Source: Parvularcula sp964219355
GTDB lineage: Bacteria; Pseudomonadota; Alphaproteobacteria; Caulobacterales; Parvularculaceae
Length of the DNA: 64,000 nucleotides
Direction: 5' to 3'
Assembly: GCA_964219355.1 (NCBI GenBank)
Contig: CAXPOZ010000004.1
Location: 62,001-126,000 of the forward strand
The translations under genes were made by a program, and so were the position numbers. This document shows, in pieces, positions 50,083 to 58,661 of this stretch; position 1 is the stretch's first letter, and each line of letters begins with the position of its first letter. Under the pieces are notes generated by a model. The model did no database searches. It had not been told where the DNA came from and worked only from the letters and a program-made list of their open reading frames with translations.

Positions 50083-50337
50083 GTGTCACGTAAGAGTTTG
50101 ATTTTTGGTGCTTTGCTGGCCGCAACGCTGGCCGGATGTGTGACCACCCCGCCGGCGGCGGAATATGGTGAGATCGTCACGGTGCAGTACGATCCTAACA
50201 ATTACGACCAGACCCGCACGGCGGCTTCCGCCCAGTCGCAATGCCGCGCCAAGGGCTATGCGACCGCAGTGCCTTACGGCCAGCAGCCGACGACACGGCA
50301 GGGCTGGGCCTACCGCACCTTCGCCTGCATCAGCTGA
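50083..50337 (+). CDS. Small lipoprotein (84 aa), unknown function
   Basis: Starts at GTG 50083 behind GAGGAGG. The signal MSRKSLIFGALLAATLAGC has a lipobox (LAGC) and is followed by VTTPPAAEYGEIVTVQYDPNNYDQ. The mature part has two cysteines (SQCRAKGYATAVPYG, RTFACIS) that could form a disulfide. This matches the general look of short periplasmic lipoproteins but no named family is recognised. It converges with gpmA, the stops being 5 bases apart. Confidence 0.75.
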   Translation: MSRKSLIFGALLAATLAGCVTTPPAAEYGEIVTVQYDPNNYDQTRTAASAQSQCRAKGYATAVPYGQQPTTRQGWAYRTFACIS

Positions 50338-50342
50338 TCAGA

Positions 50343-51050
50343 TCAGAACGAAGGCAAGTCAGTCGCCCGCGCCTCATCTAGGTAGCGGGCCGCTGTCACG
50401 TTGAGCGCGTCGTCGAGATCGATCATCAGCGGATTGCCGGTAGGGATCTCAACGCCGGTGATATCTTCATCCGAGACGCCAAAGAGCAGCTTCACCAGCG
50501 CGCGCAGTGAATTGCCGTGCGCGGCGACCAGCAGGTCACCCGATTTCAGCGCCGGGACCATCTCGGCTTCCCAATAGGGCTGCACCCGCTCCAGCGTGAT
50601 CTTGAGGGATTCAGTTTTCGGCACGTCGATCCCGGCATAACGGCGGTCGGTAAGGCTCGGGAAGGCAGATGCATCGTCAAGCGGTGGCGGCGGGATGTCA
50701 TAGCTGCGCCGCCAGATATGGACCTGCTCCTTGCCGTGCTTCTCGGCGGTCTCCGCTTTGTCGAGTCCGGTGAGGCCACCATAGTGCCGCTCATTCAGGC
50801 GGTAATCCTTGGTCGTCGAAAGCCAGAGGATCCCGGCGGATTCAAGCGCCAGGTTCAGGGTCTTGATCGCACGCGTCTGGACGGAAGTGAAAGCGCGCGC
50901 CGGCTCGAAGCCTGCTTCGACCATCAGCTCGCCTGCGCGTCTGGCCTCGGCCTCCCCCTTCTCCGTCAGCGGAACGTCAACCCAGCCGGTGAACCGGTTC
51001 TCAAGGTTCCACTGGCTCTGGCCGTGACGGATGAGACAAAGCTTCGGCAT
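50343..51050 (-). CDS. gpmA: 2,3-bisphosphoglycerate-dependent phosphoglycerate mutase
   Basis: 235 residues from ATG 51050 (AAGGAG upstream). The phosphohistidine motif is LIRHGQSQWN (His9), with FTGWVDVPLTEKGEAEA, TSVQTRAIKT, YRLNERHYGGLTGLDK (catalytic Glu) and the second His in AAHGNSLRALVK. It interconverts 3- and 2-phosphoglycerate in glycolysis and gluconeogenesis, and would carry carbon from the galactose pathway's glyceraldehyde-3-phosphate. Monocistronic by appearance. Confidence 0.95.
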   Translation of the reverse strand: MPKLCLIRHGQSQWNLENRFTGWVDVPLTEKGEAEARRAGELMVEAGFEPARAFTSVQTRAIKTLNLALESAGILWLSTTKDYRLNERHYGGLTGLDKAETAEKHGKEQVHIWRRSYDIPPPPLDDASAFPSLTDRRYAGIDVPKTESLKITLERVQPYWEAEMVPALKSGDLLVAAHGNSLRALVKLLFGVSDEDITGVEIPTGNPLMIDLDDALNVTAARYLDEARATDLPSF

Positions 51051-51150
51051 GGGCAGGCTCCTTTTCGACTTCACTCGCTTCCGATAGCGGCATGCAGGAC
51101 GATTGCAAACCGCCCTGCCCACTCACGGCAAGTTGGGCTAGGTTTTGCCG

Positions 51151-51972
51151 ATGAAAATCCGGCATCTGATCCTCCTTGCGCTCACAGCGCTTATCGTGGC
51201 CCCGATCGTCGCCTGCGGCACGGTGCAGCGCGTGGCCGTCCCCGCCGCCGAGCCGCTGATCCCGGCAGGCATTATGCGCCTGCCCGCTGCGGGGGAGGAT
51301 AAGTTCGTGGTCCTGACGATCGATGATGCGCCCTCTTCGCGGACACAAGAGATCGTCGAGCTGCTCGCCCGCTATGATGCGCGCGCAACATTCTTTGTGC
51401 ATACGGATCAGATCTCAGAGGACACCCGGCTCGCCCTCTTAGCCGCCATCGAGCAGGGCCATGAGCTGGGCAGCCATCTGCCCGCTGATGAGCCTGCCTG
51501 GAAAATGAACAAGGAAGAGTTCAGCGCTGCCTTCGCAAAAGCCCACACGGAGCTTCTGACATTCGGAGATGGCGCCCGCTCCTATTTCCGGCCGCCACAC
51601 GGGATCTACCGCCCCCGCAATATGGACACGTCGCTCACGGCATATGGCTATGACCGTCCGCTGGCGGCCCTGGGCAGCCAGCGCCGCTATGTCCTTGCCT
51701 CTTTCATCCCGTGGGATGCAGGCGGGGACAAGACGAACACGGATGATCCAGACCTCAATGCGAAACGGGCCCGGAAATATGCAGGCCAGCTTGCCCGCAA
51801 TGTCTATCCCGGCGCCATTGTCGTCTTTCACGATGGCGAAGCCGGCGGGCGCGAAGCACGTGTCGCTGCGACCTTCGTCTCCCTTGAAGCCTTTCTCATC
51901 GCGATGGATGAGAAAGGCTATGACGTGATCAGCCTGTCACAAGGGATAGACCGGGTCAGTCGTCCAGAATGA
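51151..51972 (+). CDS. Polysaccharide deacetylase (NodB-type) lipoprotein
   Basis: 273 residues from ATG 51151. Signal MKIRHLILLALTALIVAPIVACG with a lipobox. NodB motifs: TIDDAPSS (catalytic and metal Asp pair), HELGSHLPAD (metal His), YFRPPHGIYRP and the C-terminal VVFHDGE. The first motif has TIDDAP rather than TFDDGP, so metal use should be similar but the subfamily is divergent. It may deacetylate cell-wall or extracellular polysaccharide outside the inner membrane. Its last 17 bases overlap the convergent dodecin gene. Confidence 0.85.
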   Translation: MKIRHLILLALTALIVAPIVACGTVQRVAVPAAEPLIPAGIMRLPAAGEDKFVVLTIDDAPSSRTQEIVELLARYDARATFFVHTDQISEDTRLALLAAIEQGHELGSHLPADEPAWKMNKEEFSAAFAKAHTELLTFGDGARSYFRPPHGIYRPRNMDTSLTAYGYDRPLAALGSQRRYVLASFIPWDAGGDKTNTDDPDLNAKRARKYAGQLARNVYPGAIVVFHDGEAGGREARVAATFVSLEAFLIAMDEKGYDVISLSQGIDRVSRPE

Positions 51973-52159
51973 AGGTCACCTGAAGGCCGACACGGTATTC
52001 ATCGATCTTGCCGTCCTTGATGGTCATTTTCTGATCCTGCACCCAGGCGCCCTGCACATTGTTGAGGGTCTTGCAGGCGCGTTCGATGCCTTTTTCCGTT
52101 GCGTCCTCGAAGCTCTTTTTCGATGCGGCGATGATTTCGGTCACACGGGCAATAGCCAT
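51956..52159 (-). CDS. Dodecin flavin-binding protein
   Basis: 67 residues, the standard dodecin length. MAIARVTEIIAASKKSFEDATEKGIERACKTLNNVQGAWV is broken into the beta-alpha-beta pattern of the family, with the Trp and Gln of GAWVQDQK forming the flavin-stacking site and KIDEYRVGLQVTFILDD the last strands. Dodecins form 12-mers that store or buffer flavins. Good ribosome-binding site (AAGGAGGAAAT). Converges on the deacetylase with a 17-base overlap. Confidence 0.93.
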   Translation of the reverse strand: MAIARVTEIIAASKKSFEDATEKGIERACKTLNNVQGAWVQDQKMTIKDGKIDEYRVGLQVTFILDD

Positions 52160-52313
52160 GGATTTCCTCCTTTGGATTGATGGACCCCAAGCCGAGCGCG
52201 TCGGGGATCAAAAGGTCAATGATCGAAAGCAGTTACCGTTCCGGGCTGAGGGACATCTTGCCCGCGCGGCACTTCGCTGCCATGGCATCCTGACCGACAT
52301 GAGAGGATAACCC

Positions 52314-53801
52314 ATGCTGCCGACCCCTGTTGCCGATCTTGCCGCCAACACGCTCGCTTATGAGATCACGCCAAAGGTCAAACCGACGGGCTTTCGCGAA
52401 TATGATGCGCGCTGGGTTTTCGAAAAAGAAATCAACCTCCTCGGCATTCAGGCCCTTGGCGCCGGGCTCGGCACGCTGATCCATGAGCTGGGCAAGCGCC
52501 CGGAGATTGTCGTCGGCCATGACTTCCGCGGCTATTCGACCTCGATCAAGCAGGCGCTGACCGTCGGGCTGATGGGTGCCGGGATTACGGTCCATGATAT
52601 CGGCCTTGCCCTCTCGCCGGTTGCTTATTTCGCGCAATTCGATCTCGACGTGCCTTGCGTTGCCATGGTCACCGCGAGCCACAACGAGAATGGCTGGACC
52701 GGCGTGAAGATGGGCGTTGATGCCCCCCTCACCTTTGGCCCCGACGAGATGGGCCGCCTCAAGGATATTGTCCTCAATGGTCAGTATAAGGCACGCGAGG
52801 GCGGCGGGTATAAATGGGTCGAGGGGATGCGCGAGCGTTATATCGCCGACATCGTCAAGGATGTGAAAATCTCTCGCCCGCTGAAAGTCATCGCCGCCTG
52901 CGGCAATGGCACGGCCGGCGCTTATGCGCCCGAAGCCCTCTCCCGCATGGGAGTTGAGGTCATCCCGATGGATGCCGAGCTCGATCACACTTTCCCGAAA
53001 TATAATCCGAACCCTGAAGACATGAAGATGCTTCATGAGATGGAAGCCGCGGTCAAGGAACATGGCGCGGATGTCGCGCTCGGCTTCGACGGTGATGGTG
53101 ACCGCTGCGGCGTCGTCGATAATGAAGGCGTTGAGATTTTTGCCGACAAGATCGGCGTCATGCTGGCCCGCGACCTCTCCAGCCAGCACGAGAAGGCAAC
53201 CTTCGTCGTCGACGTCAAATCGACCGGCCTGTTCATGACCGACCCGGTCCTGATCGAGAATGGGGCGACCACGCATTACTGGAAAACCGGCCACTCCTAT
53301 ATCAAGCGGCACACGACCGACCTTGATGCCCTCGCCGGGTTCGAGAAGTCCGGGCACTTCTTTTTCCGTGAGCCTTATGGCCGGGGCTATGATGACGGGC
53401 TCGTCGCCGCCGTGACGATCCTCAAAATGCTCGACCGCAATCCGGACAAGTCGATGGCGGATCTGCGCCGCGCCCTGCCGACGACCTATCAGTCGCCGAC
53501 CATGTCTCCGCATTGCGATGACGACAAGAAATATGGCGTCGTTGACCGGATTGTGAAACAGCTTGAAGGCAAGACAGAGCTGATCGGCCAGAAAGTCCGT
53601 GACGTGAACACCGTCAATGGCGTGCGCATCACGGTCGAGGACGGCACCTGGGGCCTCGTCCGCGCCTCCTCCAACAAGCCAGAGCTTGTCGTCGTGGTCG
53701 AAAGCCCGGTCTCAGAAGAGAACCGCAACGCCATGTTCCACGCGATCGAGGAAGTGATGGCCGGCTATCCCGAAATCGGTGAGTTCAACCAGAAGCTCTA
53801 A
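52314..53801 (+). CDS. Phosphomannomutase/phosphoglucomutase
   Basis: 495 residues of the alpha-D-phosphohexomutase family, AlgC/ManB-like. The phosphoserine is Ser122 in TASHNENGWTG, the Mg2+ loop is DGDGDR (residues 259-264), the sugar-binding loop FEKSGHFFFRE and the phosphate loop RASSNKPEL. It interconverts hexose-6- and hexose-1-phosphates, supplying GDP-mannose or UDP-glucose for surface polysaccharide. Divergent from dodecin. A small membrane protein gene follows after 61 bases. Confidence 0.92.
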   Translation: MLPTPVADLAANTLAYEITPKVKPTGFREYDARWVFEKEINLLGIQALGAGLGTLIHELGKRPEIVVGHDFRGYSTSIKQALTVGLMGAGITVHDIGLALSPVAYFAQFDLDVPCVAMVTASHNENGWTGVKMGVDAPLTFGPDEMGRLKDIVLNGQYKAREGGGYKWVEGMRERYIADIVKDVKISRPLKVIAACGNGTAGAYAPEALSRMGVEVIPMDAELDHTFPKYNPNPEDMKMLHEMEAAVKEHGADVALGFDGDGDRCGVVDNEGVEIFADKIGVMLARDLSSQHEKATFVVDVKSTGLFMTDPVLIENGATTHYWKTGHSYIKRHTTDLDALAGFEKSGHFFFREPYGRGYDDGLVAAVTILKMLDRNPDKSMADLRRALPTTYQSPTMSPHCDDDKKYGVVDRIVKQLEGKTELIGQKVRDVNTVNGVRITVEDGTWGLVRASSNKPELVVVVESPVSEENRNAMFHAIEEVMAGYPEIGEFNQKL

Positions 53802-53862
53802 GTCCGCTTTTGCATTTCGGCGCCTTTTGTTTTATCGTTTATCGGACAAAAGGGAGATCGAC

Positions 53863-54072
53863 ATGTCACTCGGCAATCTCGCATTGGTGGGGGTGATCAT
53901 CGCCTTCGCCGTCTACCTGACGCTGATGATCATCGGCATGATCGCAGCCTTCCCTTACGGCATCATCGGCCTTGTCGTCCTCGGCTTCATGGGCCTGCTT
54001 CTGATCGGCGTCCTGATGCAGCGCGCCGGTGACAAGGAAGACCGTCATTACGTGGACAATGTGAAGGAATGA
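53863..54072 (+). CDS. Small two-helix membrane protein (69 aa), unknown function
   Basis: ATG 53863 has AGGGAG upstream. Earlier in-frame starts overlap the mutase gene. Two hydrophobic helices (LALVGVIIAFAVYLTLMIIG and YGIIGLVVLGFMGLLLIGVL) are joined by a short loop, and the tail is charged (QRAGDKEDRHYVDNVKE). Its stop overlaps the start of the YbjQ-like gene by four bases, so the two probably work together. No family recognised. Confidence 0.7.
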   Translation: MSLGNLALVGVIIAFAVYLTLMIIGMIAAFPYGIIGLVVLGFMGLLLIGVLMQRAGDKEDRHYVDNVKE

Positions 54073-54440
54073 GTATGCTCGTCGTCACCACAGATCACCT
54101 GCCCGGCTATCGGGTAACCGAATCGCTTGGCCTTGCCCGCGGCAATGTCATCCGTGCAAAGCATGTCGGTAATGACATCATTGCCGGGCTCCGCAATCTC
54201 GTCGGCGGCGAAGTCACCGAATACACCAAGCTGATGGCCGAGGCGCGCGAGCAGGCGATGGACCGCATGATCAAACACGCCGAGAGCCAGGGCGCGGATG
54301 CCGTCATCGGCATGCGGTTTACGACCTCGCTGATCACGCAAGGCGCCGCCGAGATACTCGCTTTTGGTACGGCAGTGAAGATCACGGCGGATGCGGGCGG
54401 CAGCGGCAATCAAAGCTCGATGATGCGTCGGATCGACTGA
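54069..54440 (+). CDS. YbjQ/DUF74-family protein
   Basis: 123 residues. The YbjQ pattern is clear: MLVVTTDHLPGYRVTESLGLARGNVIRAKHVG, GGEVTEYTKLMAEAREQAMDRMIKHAESQGADAVIGMRF and ITQGAAEILAFGTAV read in that order. These small beta-barrel proteins form pentamers and are loosely called heavy-metal-binding, with no proven role. It is coupled by an ATGA overlap to a two-helix membrane protein, as is often seen for this family. Confidence 0.9.
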   Translation: MSMLVVTTDHLPGYRVTESLGLARGNVIRAKHVGNDIIAGLRNLVGGEVTEYTKLMAEAREQAMDRMIKHAESQGADAVIGMRFTTSLITQGAAEILAFGTAVKITADAGGSGNQSSMMRRID

Positions 54441-54463
54441 ACTTCGACTTAGAGGACCATACC

Positions 54464-55300
54464 ATGCGTGGACTGATCTCTTCTGCTTTATGTTTCACGG
54501 CAATTGGCCTCGCCACCGCGCCAGCATTCGCCGAACAGCCTGTGCTGGAACGCCAATGGCTGACGGATGGATTCACAAATCCCGAAGGCGTCGCTACGGC
54601 GCCTGATGGCTCCTATTTCATCTCGAATGTCGCCGGGTGGGCTGCCGAGGCGGATGGTGAGGGCTGGATTTCTGTCATGTCCGCAGACGGTGCATTACTC
54701 ACCGAAAAATGGGCCGAGGGCCTTGATGCGCCCAAGGGCATGGTCGTGCAGGACGGCATTCTTTACGTCGCCGACATCACGACTGTCCGCCGCTATGACA
54801 GCAAAACCGGCGAAGCCCTCCCATCCCTCCCCGCACCGGGCGCCAAATTCCTGAACGACATGACCGTCTGGCATGGCCATGTGCTGGTCTCGGATTCACA
54901 AGGCGCAAGCATTTATACGTTGACGGATGAAGGCTTTAAAATCTGGGCGCAGGATGAGGAGCGCCTTGGCGGGATCAATGGCCTGCTCGGCGATGGCGAC
55001 CGCCTGCTGGTGTCGACGATGTCGACCGGCAGCCTGCTGGAAGTCGACAAGGACAAGAACTGGACGGAAATCGCCTCAGGCATGGTGGATGCGGACGGTA
55101 TCGGCATCGTGCCCGGCGGGTATCTTGTCTCAGCCTGGCGCGGCGAGATCTATTTCGTCAGCAATGAAGGTGACGTCACCTCGCTGCTCAATACGCGCGA
55201 GGAAGGCATCAAGCAGAATGATCTCTCGGTCTTCGGTGACCTGATCATCGTCCCCAACTGGGACCCCAGCACGGTGTCCGGGTGGAAGATTGGGAAGTAG
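54464..55300 (+). CDS. Secreted SMP-30-like beta-propeller protein
   Basis: 278 residues with a cleavable signal peptide ending near APAFA. The rest reads as a beta-propeller of the SMP-30/NHL kind: FTNPEGVATAPDGSYFISNVAG, LDAPKGMVVQDGILYVADITTVRRYD, KFLNDMTVWHGHVLVSDS, LGGINGLLGDGDRLLVSTM and DADGIGIVPGGYLVSAWRGEIYF. Unlike the cytoplasmic lactonase at 6851-7771, this protein is exported. Substrate unknown. Encoded 23 bases after the YbjQ-like gene. Confidence 0.8.
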   Translation: MRGLISSALCFTAIGLATAPAFAEQPVLERQWLTDGFTNPEGVATAPDGSYFISNVAGWAAEADGEGWISVMSADGALLTEKWAEGLDAPKGMVVQDGILYVADITTVRRYDSKTGEALPSLPAPGAKFLNDMTVWHGHVLVSDSQGASIYTLTDEGFKIWAQDEERLGGINGLLGDGDRLLVSTMSTGSLLEVDKDKNWTEIASGMVDADGIGIVPGGYLVSAWRGEIYFVSNEGDVTSLLNTREEGIKQNDLSVFGDLIIVPNWDPSTVSGWKIGK

Positions 55301-55398
55301 CCTTCCGGCGCTCATCGGCTCGCTCAACCAGAGAGGTTGATACTGCCGGGGCACACCAGAACATTGCAAAATCATATGCAGCATTGCACATCTGAGCC

Positions 55399-57537
55399 AT
55401 GCCGTTTGCCTATCAAGACCTGACCGACCCTGAACGAGAACTCGCTGACGCCGTGCGGGATGGGACGATATGTGTTTTCCCGGAACCGACCGAGATCAGG
55501 GGGGAGGTCATCCATGATCTCTTCCTCGGTCTGATTGAGGGCTACGAGCCAACGCATCAGGGACTGCGGTTCGCGGGTTTACCAGCAGAGAAAGGCAAGT
55601 CGCGGTGCCTGACCATTACCGGCACACTCGACCTCGATTACGCCCGCGCGGATCATGGTGGCGCCCTGCCCCGACTCGCGATTTTGAATGCGGTCTTTGA
55701 AAACTCCTTCGACATGGTCGGTGCCCATCTGGCGGAGGTCAATCTTACGGGGTGCCGTCTTCATGGCCTGCGCGGGGAGCAGGCCCGGATCGACCGGCAT
55801 TTTTTGTTCATTGGGGTAGAAACACAGGCCCCTGTCTTTCTGTCTGCGGCCTTTATTGAGGGGCAATTTTCGGCCAATGGCGCGGCATTTTCCAATCCGA
55901 ACGACGTAGCCCTCAATTTCCAGGACGCGACGATCAAGGGCGGTGTCGTTCTTCGAGAAGCCAATTTCACAGGGGCGGTAGTAGCGAACACTCTCTCTAC
56001 AGAGGGACAATTTTCGGCCAATGGCGCGACCTTCTCAAATCCGAACGGTGATGCCCTCAATCTTCAGGGCGCGACGGTTAAGGACGGGGTCTTTCTTGAA
56101 AAGGCCAACTGTACCGGGACAGTGGAAGCGAAAGGTCTCTCTACGGAAGGACAATTCTCGGCCAATGGCGCAACCTTCTCAAACCCGGACGGCATCGCCC
56201 TCGACCTCCAGGGCGCGACGATCAAGAACGGCGTCTTTCTTGATGCTGCCAACTTCACCGGGGCAGTGAACGCGAACACTCTCTCTACGGAAGGACAATT
56301 CTCGGCCAATGGCGTAACTTTCTTAAATCCGGACGGCATCGCCCTCATTCTTCAGGGCGCGACGGTCAAAGGCGGTCTTTTCCTGCGCAAAAGCGGCGGA
56401 ACACGCGCCACCTTTCTCGGCACGCTGGATGCCAATAATGCCCTGTTGGAGTATGTCCTGGCCGAAGGCGCCATCCTGCAAGGTCCGGGCAACCAGCCCG
56501 CTATGGATTTCAGGAACGCGTCCATCCTGCAGGATTTGCTATTAATTGGTGCACAGATCACTGGTGGCCTCGCTCTTGATCACGCAACCATCGGGGCCCG
56601 GATGACTATCACTCGTGCAATCTTCACCCCGGATGGTCATCAGACTTGCCTTTCCCTTCGCCGCGCAACCATCAACGGCACTCTGGAAACCCTCTATTTC
56701 GCAAGCCCCCCCACGGGGATTTTTGACCTGACCGGTGCGGACATTCACACGATTGAGGATCATGCCTTCAGAGGATGGCCGAATGACGGCGGCCTGATTC
56801 TCGACGGTCTCACCTATCGGCGTATTGGATTTCCAGGTGTCCCCAAAGGAGCTCCGGCTTATCTGTTTAGAGACATTTTGGATAAGAATGGTCCCGACGC
56901 TCTTTTTGAGCGCCGCCGCCAATGGCTGATGCGCCAATACCGGTATGGTGAAATCACGGACGATTTCAAGCCGCAACCCTATCGGCAGCTGATCCGTGTT
57001 CTGCGCGATCAGGGACAACATGGTGCGGCCCGCAAAATGGCCATCGAACTACGCGAAATTGAAACTCTCAAAATGAAGCCTTGGAGCTTTGGGCGCATCC
57101 TTTCTTCATTCCTGGGCCTAATCTCCAGATATGGATATTCTCCGGGCTGCGCATTCAGCTGGTTTATTGGTTGGTGGGCCATGGGCACCTTCGCCGTCTG
57201 GCAAACCATGAACAATGATATGGAGGACGGTTTTGGCGGCTATACTCATGCGCTAACCGTGAAAGGTGAATACCAGATTCCGCCCGAGACGTTTCATCTT
57301 GAAGCGTGGTCCTATGCCCTCGACCTCATCGTGCCGCTTGTCGAATTTGGTCAGAACGAGACCTATCAGCTCGTCCGGCGCTGCGCGCCTGAAGAAACAC
57401 GCAAGACTCTTGGCTATTCATTCTGCAATTGGCCAGAATTTCTGGAAAGCCTCTATTCGCTCGGCGGCTTTGCCCTGTTCTCGATTCTCATCCTGACGCT
57501 GACGGGTGTCTTGCGTCAGGATGGAACCACGGACTGA
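55399..57537 (+). CDS. Repeat-rich membrane protein with four 48-residue repeats and two C-terminal helices
   Basis: 712 residues. No signal peptide. Residues 1-150 have no clear family. From 155 on there are four copies of a 48-residue unit starting GQFSANG (Gly155, 203, 251, 299), then a long beta-solenoid-like region (FRNASILQDLLLIGAQITGGLALDHATIGARM) that resembles pentapeptide or bactofilin-type repeats. Residues 510-565 are helical and basic. Two hydrophobic helices (around FSWFIGWWAMGTFAVW and LGGFALFSILILTLTGVL) anchor the C-terminus. A similar layout occurs in proteins loosely annotated as membrane-associated oxidoreductases, but no catalytic motif is visible. It may scaffold at the inner membrane. 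Confidence 0.7.
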   Translation: MPFAYQDLTDPERELADAVRDGTICVFPEPTEIRGEVIHDLFLGLIEGYEPTHQGLRFAGLPAEKGKSRCLTITGTLDLDYARADHGGALPRLAILNAVFENSFDMVGAHLAEVNLTGCRLHGLRGEQARIDRHFLFIGVETQAPVFLSAAFIEGQFSANGAAFSNPNDVALNFQDATIKGGVVLREANFTGAVVANTLSTEGQFSANGATFSNPNGDALNLQGATVKDGVFLEKANCTGTVEAKGLSTEGQFSANGATFSNPDGIALDLQGATIKNGVFLDAANFTGAVNANTLSTEGQFSANGVTFLNPDGIALILQGATVKGGLFLRKSGGTRATFLGTLDANNALLEYVLAEGAILQGPGNQPAMDFRNASILQDLLLIGAQITGGLALDHATIGARMTITRAIFTPDGHQTCLSLRRATINGTLETLYFASPPTGIFDLTGADIHTIEDHAFRGWPNDGGLILDGLTYRRIGFPGVPKGAPAYLFRDILDKNGPDALFERRRQWLMRQYRYGEITDDFKPQPYRQLIRVLRDQGQHGAARKMAIELREIETLKMKPWSFGRILSSFLGLISRYGYSPGCAFSWFIGWWAMGTFAVWQTMNNDMEDGFGGYTHALTVKGEYQIPPETFHLEAWSYALDLIVPLVEFGQNETYQLVRRCAPEETRKTLGYSFCNWPEFLESLYSLGGFALFSILILTLTGVLRQDGTTD
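55861..56388 (+). repeat. Tandem 144-bp coding repeats (about 3.7 copies)
   Basis: Units begin at 55861, 56005, 56149 and 56293, each exactly 144 bases, preserving frame. Adjacent copies share long identical stretches such as CAATTCTCGGCCAATGGCG, while the fourth decays after about 95 bases. Such recent similarity favours unequal crossing-over and copy-number change. Confidence 0.85.
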
Positions 57538-57546
57538 ACATCAACA

Positions 57547-57573
57547 GGATGGCCCGCTGACACGGGGCCATCC
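57547..57573. terminator. Hairpin between convergent genes (repeat protein and mdh)
   Basis: GGATGGCCC and GGGCCATCC form a 9-base stem. It sits in the 47-base gap between the two stop codons and lacks a strong T-run on either strand, so it may serve both directions. Confidence 0.6.
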
Positions 57574-57584
57574 GGTCTATCAGC

Positions 57585-58565
57585 TTACCCAAGCAGGTCC
57601 GCGACGGCGTCGCGCTCTTCACGGAGTTCCTTCTCCGTGGCGGCGAGTTTCTCTTTGGCGTAGTCGTTCAGCTCGAGGCCCTGAACAATCTCATATTTGC
57701 CGCCCGAGCAGGTGCAGGGATAACCGAACATGATGCCCGGTTCGATGCCGTAGGAGCCGTCCGCCGGCACGCCCATCGAGATCCACTCACCCTCGGCGGT
57801 GCCAAGCGCCCAGTTGCGCATATGGTCGATGGCGGCAGACGCCGCAGATGCAGCTGATGACGCGCCGCGCGCCTTGATGATCGCCGCGCCGCGCTGCTGC
57901 ACGGTCGGGATGAAGTCTTCCTTGTACCAATTTTCATCGACCTTGGAGAGCGCTGCCGCGCCGCCGACAGTCGCTTGATAAAGGTCCGGGAACTGGGTCG
58001 AGGAGTGGTTGCCCCAGACGACGACGTGGTTGACGTCGGTCGTCGCCGTGCCGGTTTTCTCGGCCAATTGCGACATCGCCCGGTTATGGTCGAGGCGCAT
58101 CATCGCATTGAAGCAGGAAGGGTCGAGGTCCGGCGCATTGGCCGAGGCGATCAGCGCATTGGTGTTGGCCGGGTTGCCGACCACGAGGACTTTGACGTCG
58201 CGGCTGGCGCCAGCGTTCAGCGCCTTGCCCTGCGGGCCGAAAATGCCGCCATTGGCGGACAGAAGGTCCTTGCGCTCCATGCCCTCTTTGCGCGGCATCG
58301 CGCCGACCAGGAGGCCATAATCGCAGCCGTCAAACGCCTTGTTCGCGTCATCGGTCGGGTTGATCGCATTGAGCAGCGGGAAAGCGCAGTCATTCAGCTC
58401 CATGCAGACGCCTTCGAGTGCGCCCAGGGCCGGAGTGATCTCAAGCAGGTTGAGATTCACCGGCTGGTCCTTGCCCAGCATGTCACCGCTGGCGATGCGG
58501 AAAAGAAGGGCATAGCCGATCTGGCCGGCGGCGCCGGTGACGGTCACGGTGACGGGTGCTTTCAT
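57585..58565 (-). CDS. mdh: NAD-dependent malate dehydrogenase
   Basis: 326 residues of the cytoplasmic-type malate dehydrogenase subfamily. The NAD loop is VTGAAGQIGYALLFRIASG, and further signatures are VGAMPRKEGMERKDLL (substrate-loop arginines), VVGNPANTNALIA, MMRLDHNRAMSQLA (Asp) and VVVWGNHSSTQFPDL with the catalytic His. EWISMGVPADGSYGI closes the core. TCA-cycle enzyme in the cytoplasm. Monocistronic by appearance. Confidence 0.96.
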   Translation of the reverse strand: MKAPVTVTVTGAAGQIGYALLFRIASGDMLGKDQPVNLNLLEITPALGALEGVCMELNDCAFPLLNAINPTDDANKAFDGCDYGLLVGAMPRKEGMERKDLLSANGGIFGPQGKALNAGASRDVKVLVVGNPANTNALIASANAPDLDPSCFNAMMRLDHNRAMSQLAEKTGTATTDVNHVVVWGNHSSTQFPDLYQATVGGAAALSKVDENWYKEDFIPTVQQRGAAIIKARGASSAASAASAAIDHMRNWALGTAEGEWISMGVPADGSYGIEPGIMFGYPCTCSGGKYEIVQGLELNDYAKEKLAATEKELREERDAVADLLG

Positions 58566-58661
58566 GGGAAGTTCCTTTCTCGAACGAGCGGTGTTTGCGC
58601 AGCGGTTAAGCGCAAACTGGCCCGCTTGCGAAGGGGGTCCGGCAGGAGAGTTAGCTTTGGG

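Noticed and set aside
52233..53513. 426-codon open frame opposite the phosphohexomutase gene
   Set aside because: The opposite strand encodes a mutase with all active-site motifs. This frame has no family features and exists because of high GC codon use.
55861..56388. CRISPR-like direct repeats
   Set aside because: Units are 144 bases with no unique spacers and keep a reading frame, so they are coding repeats.
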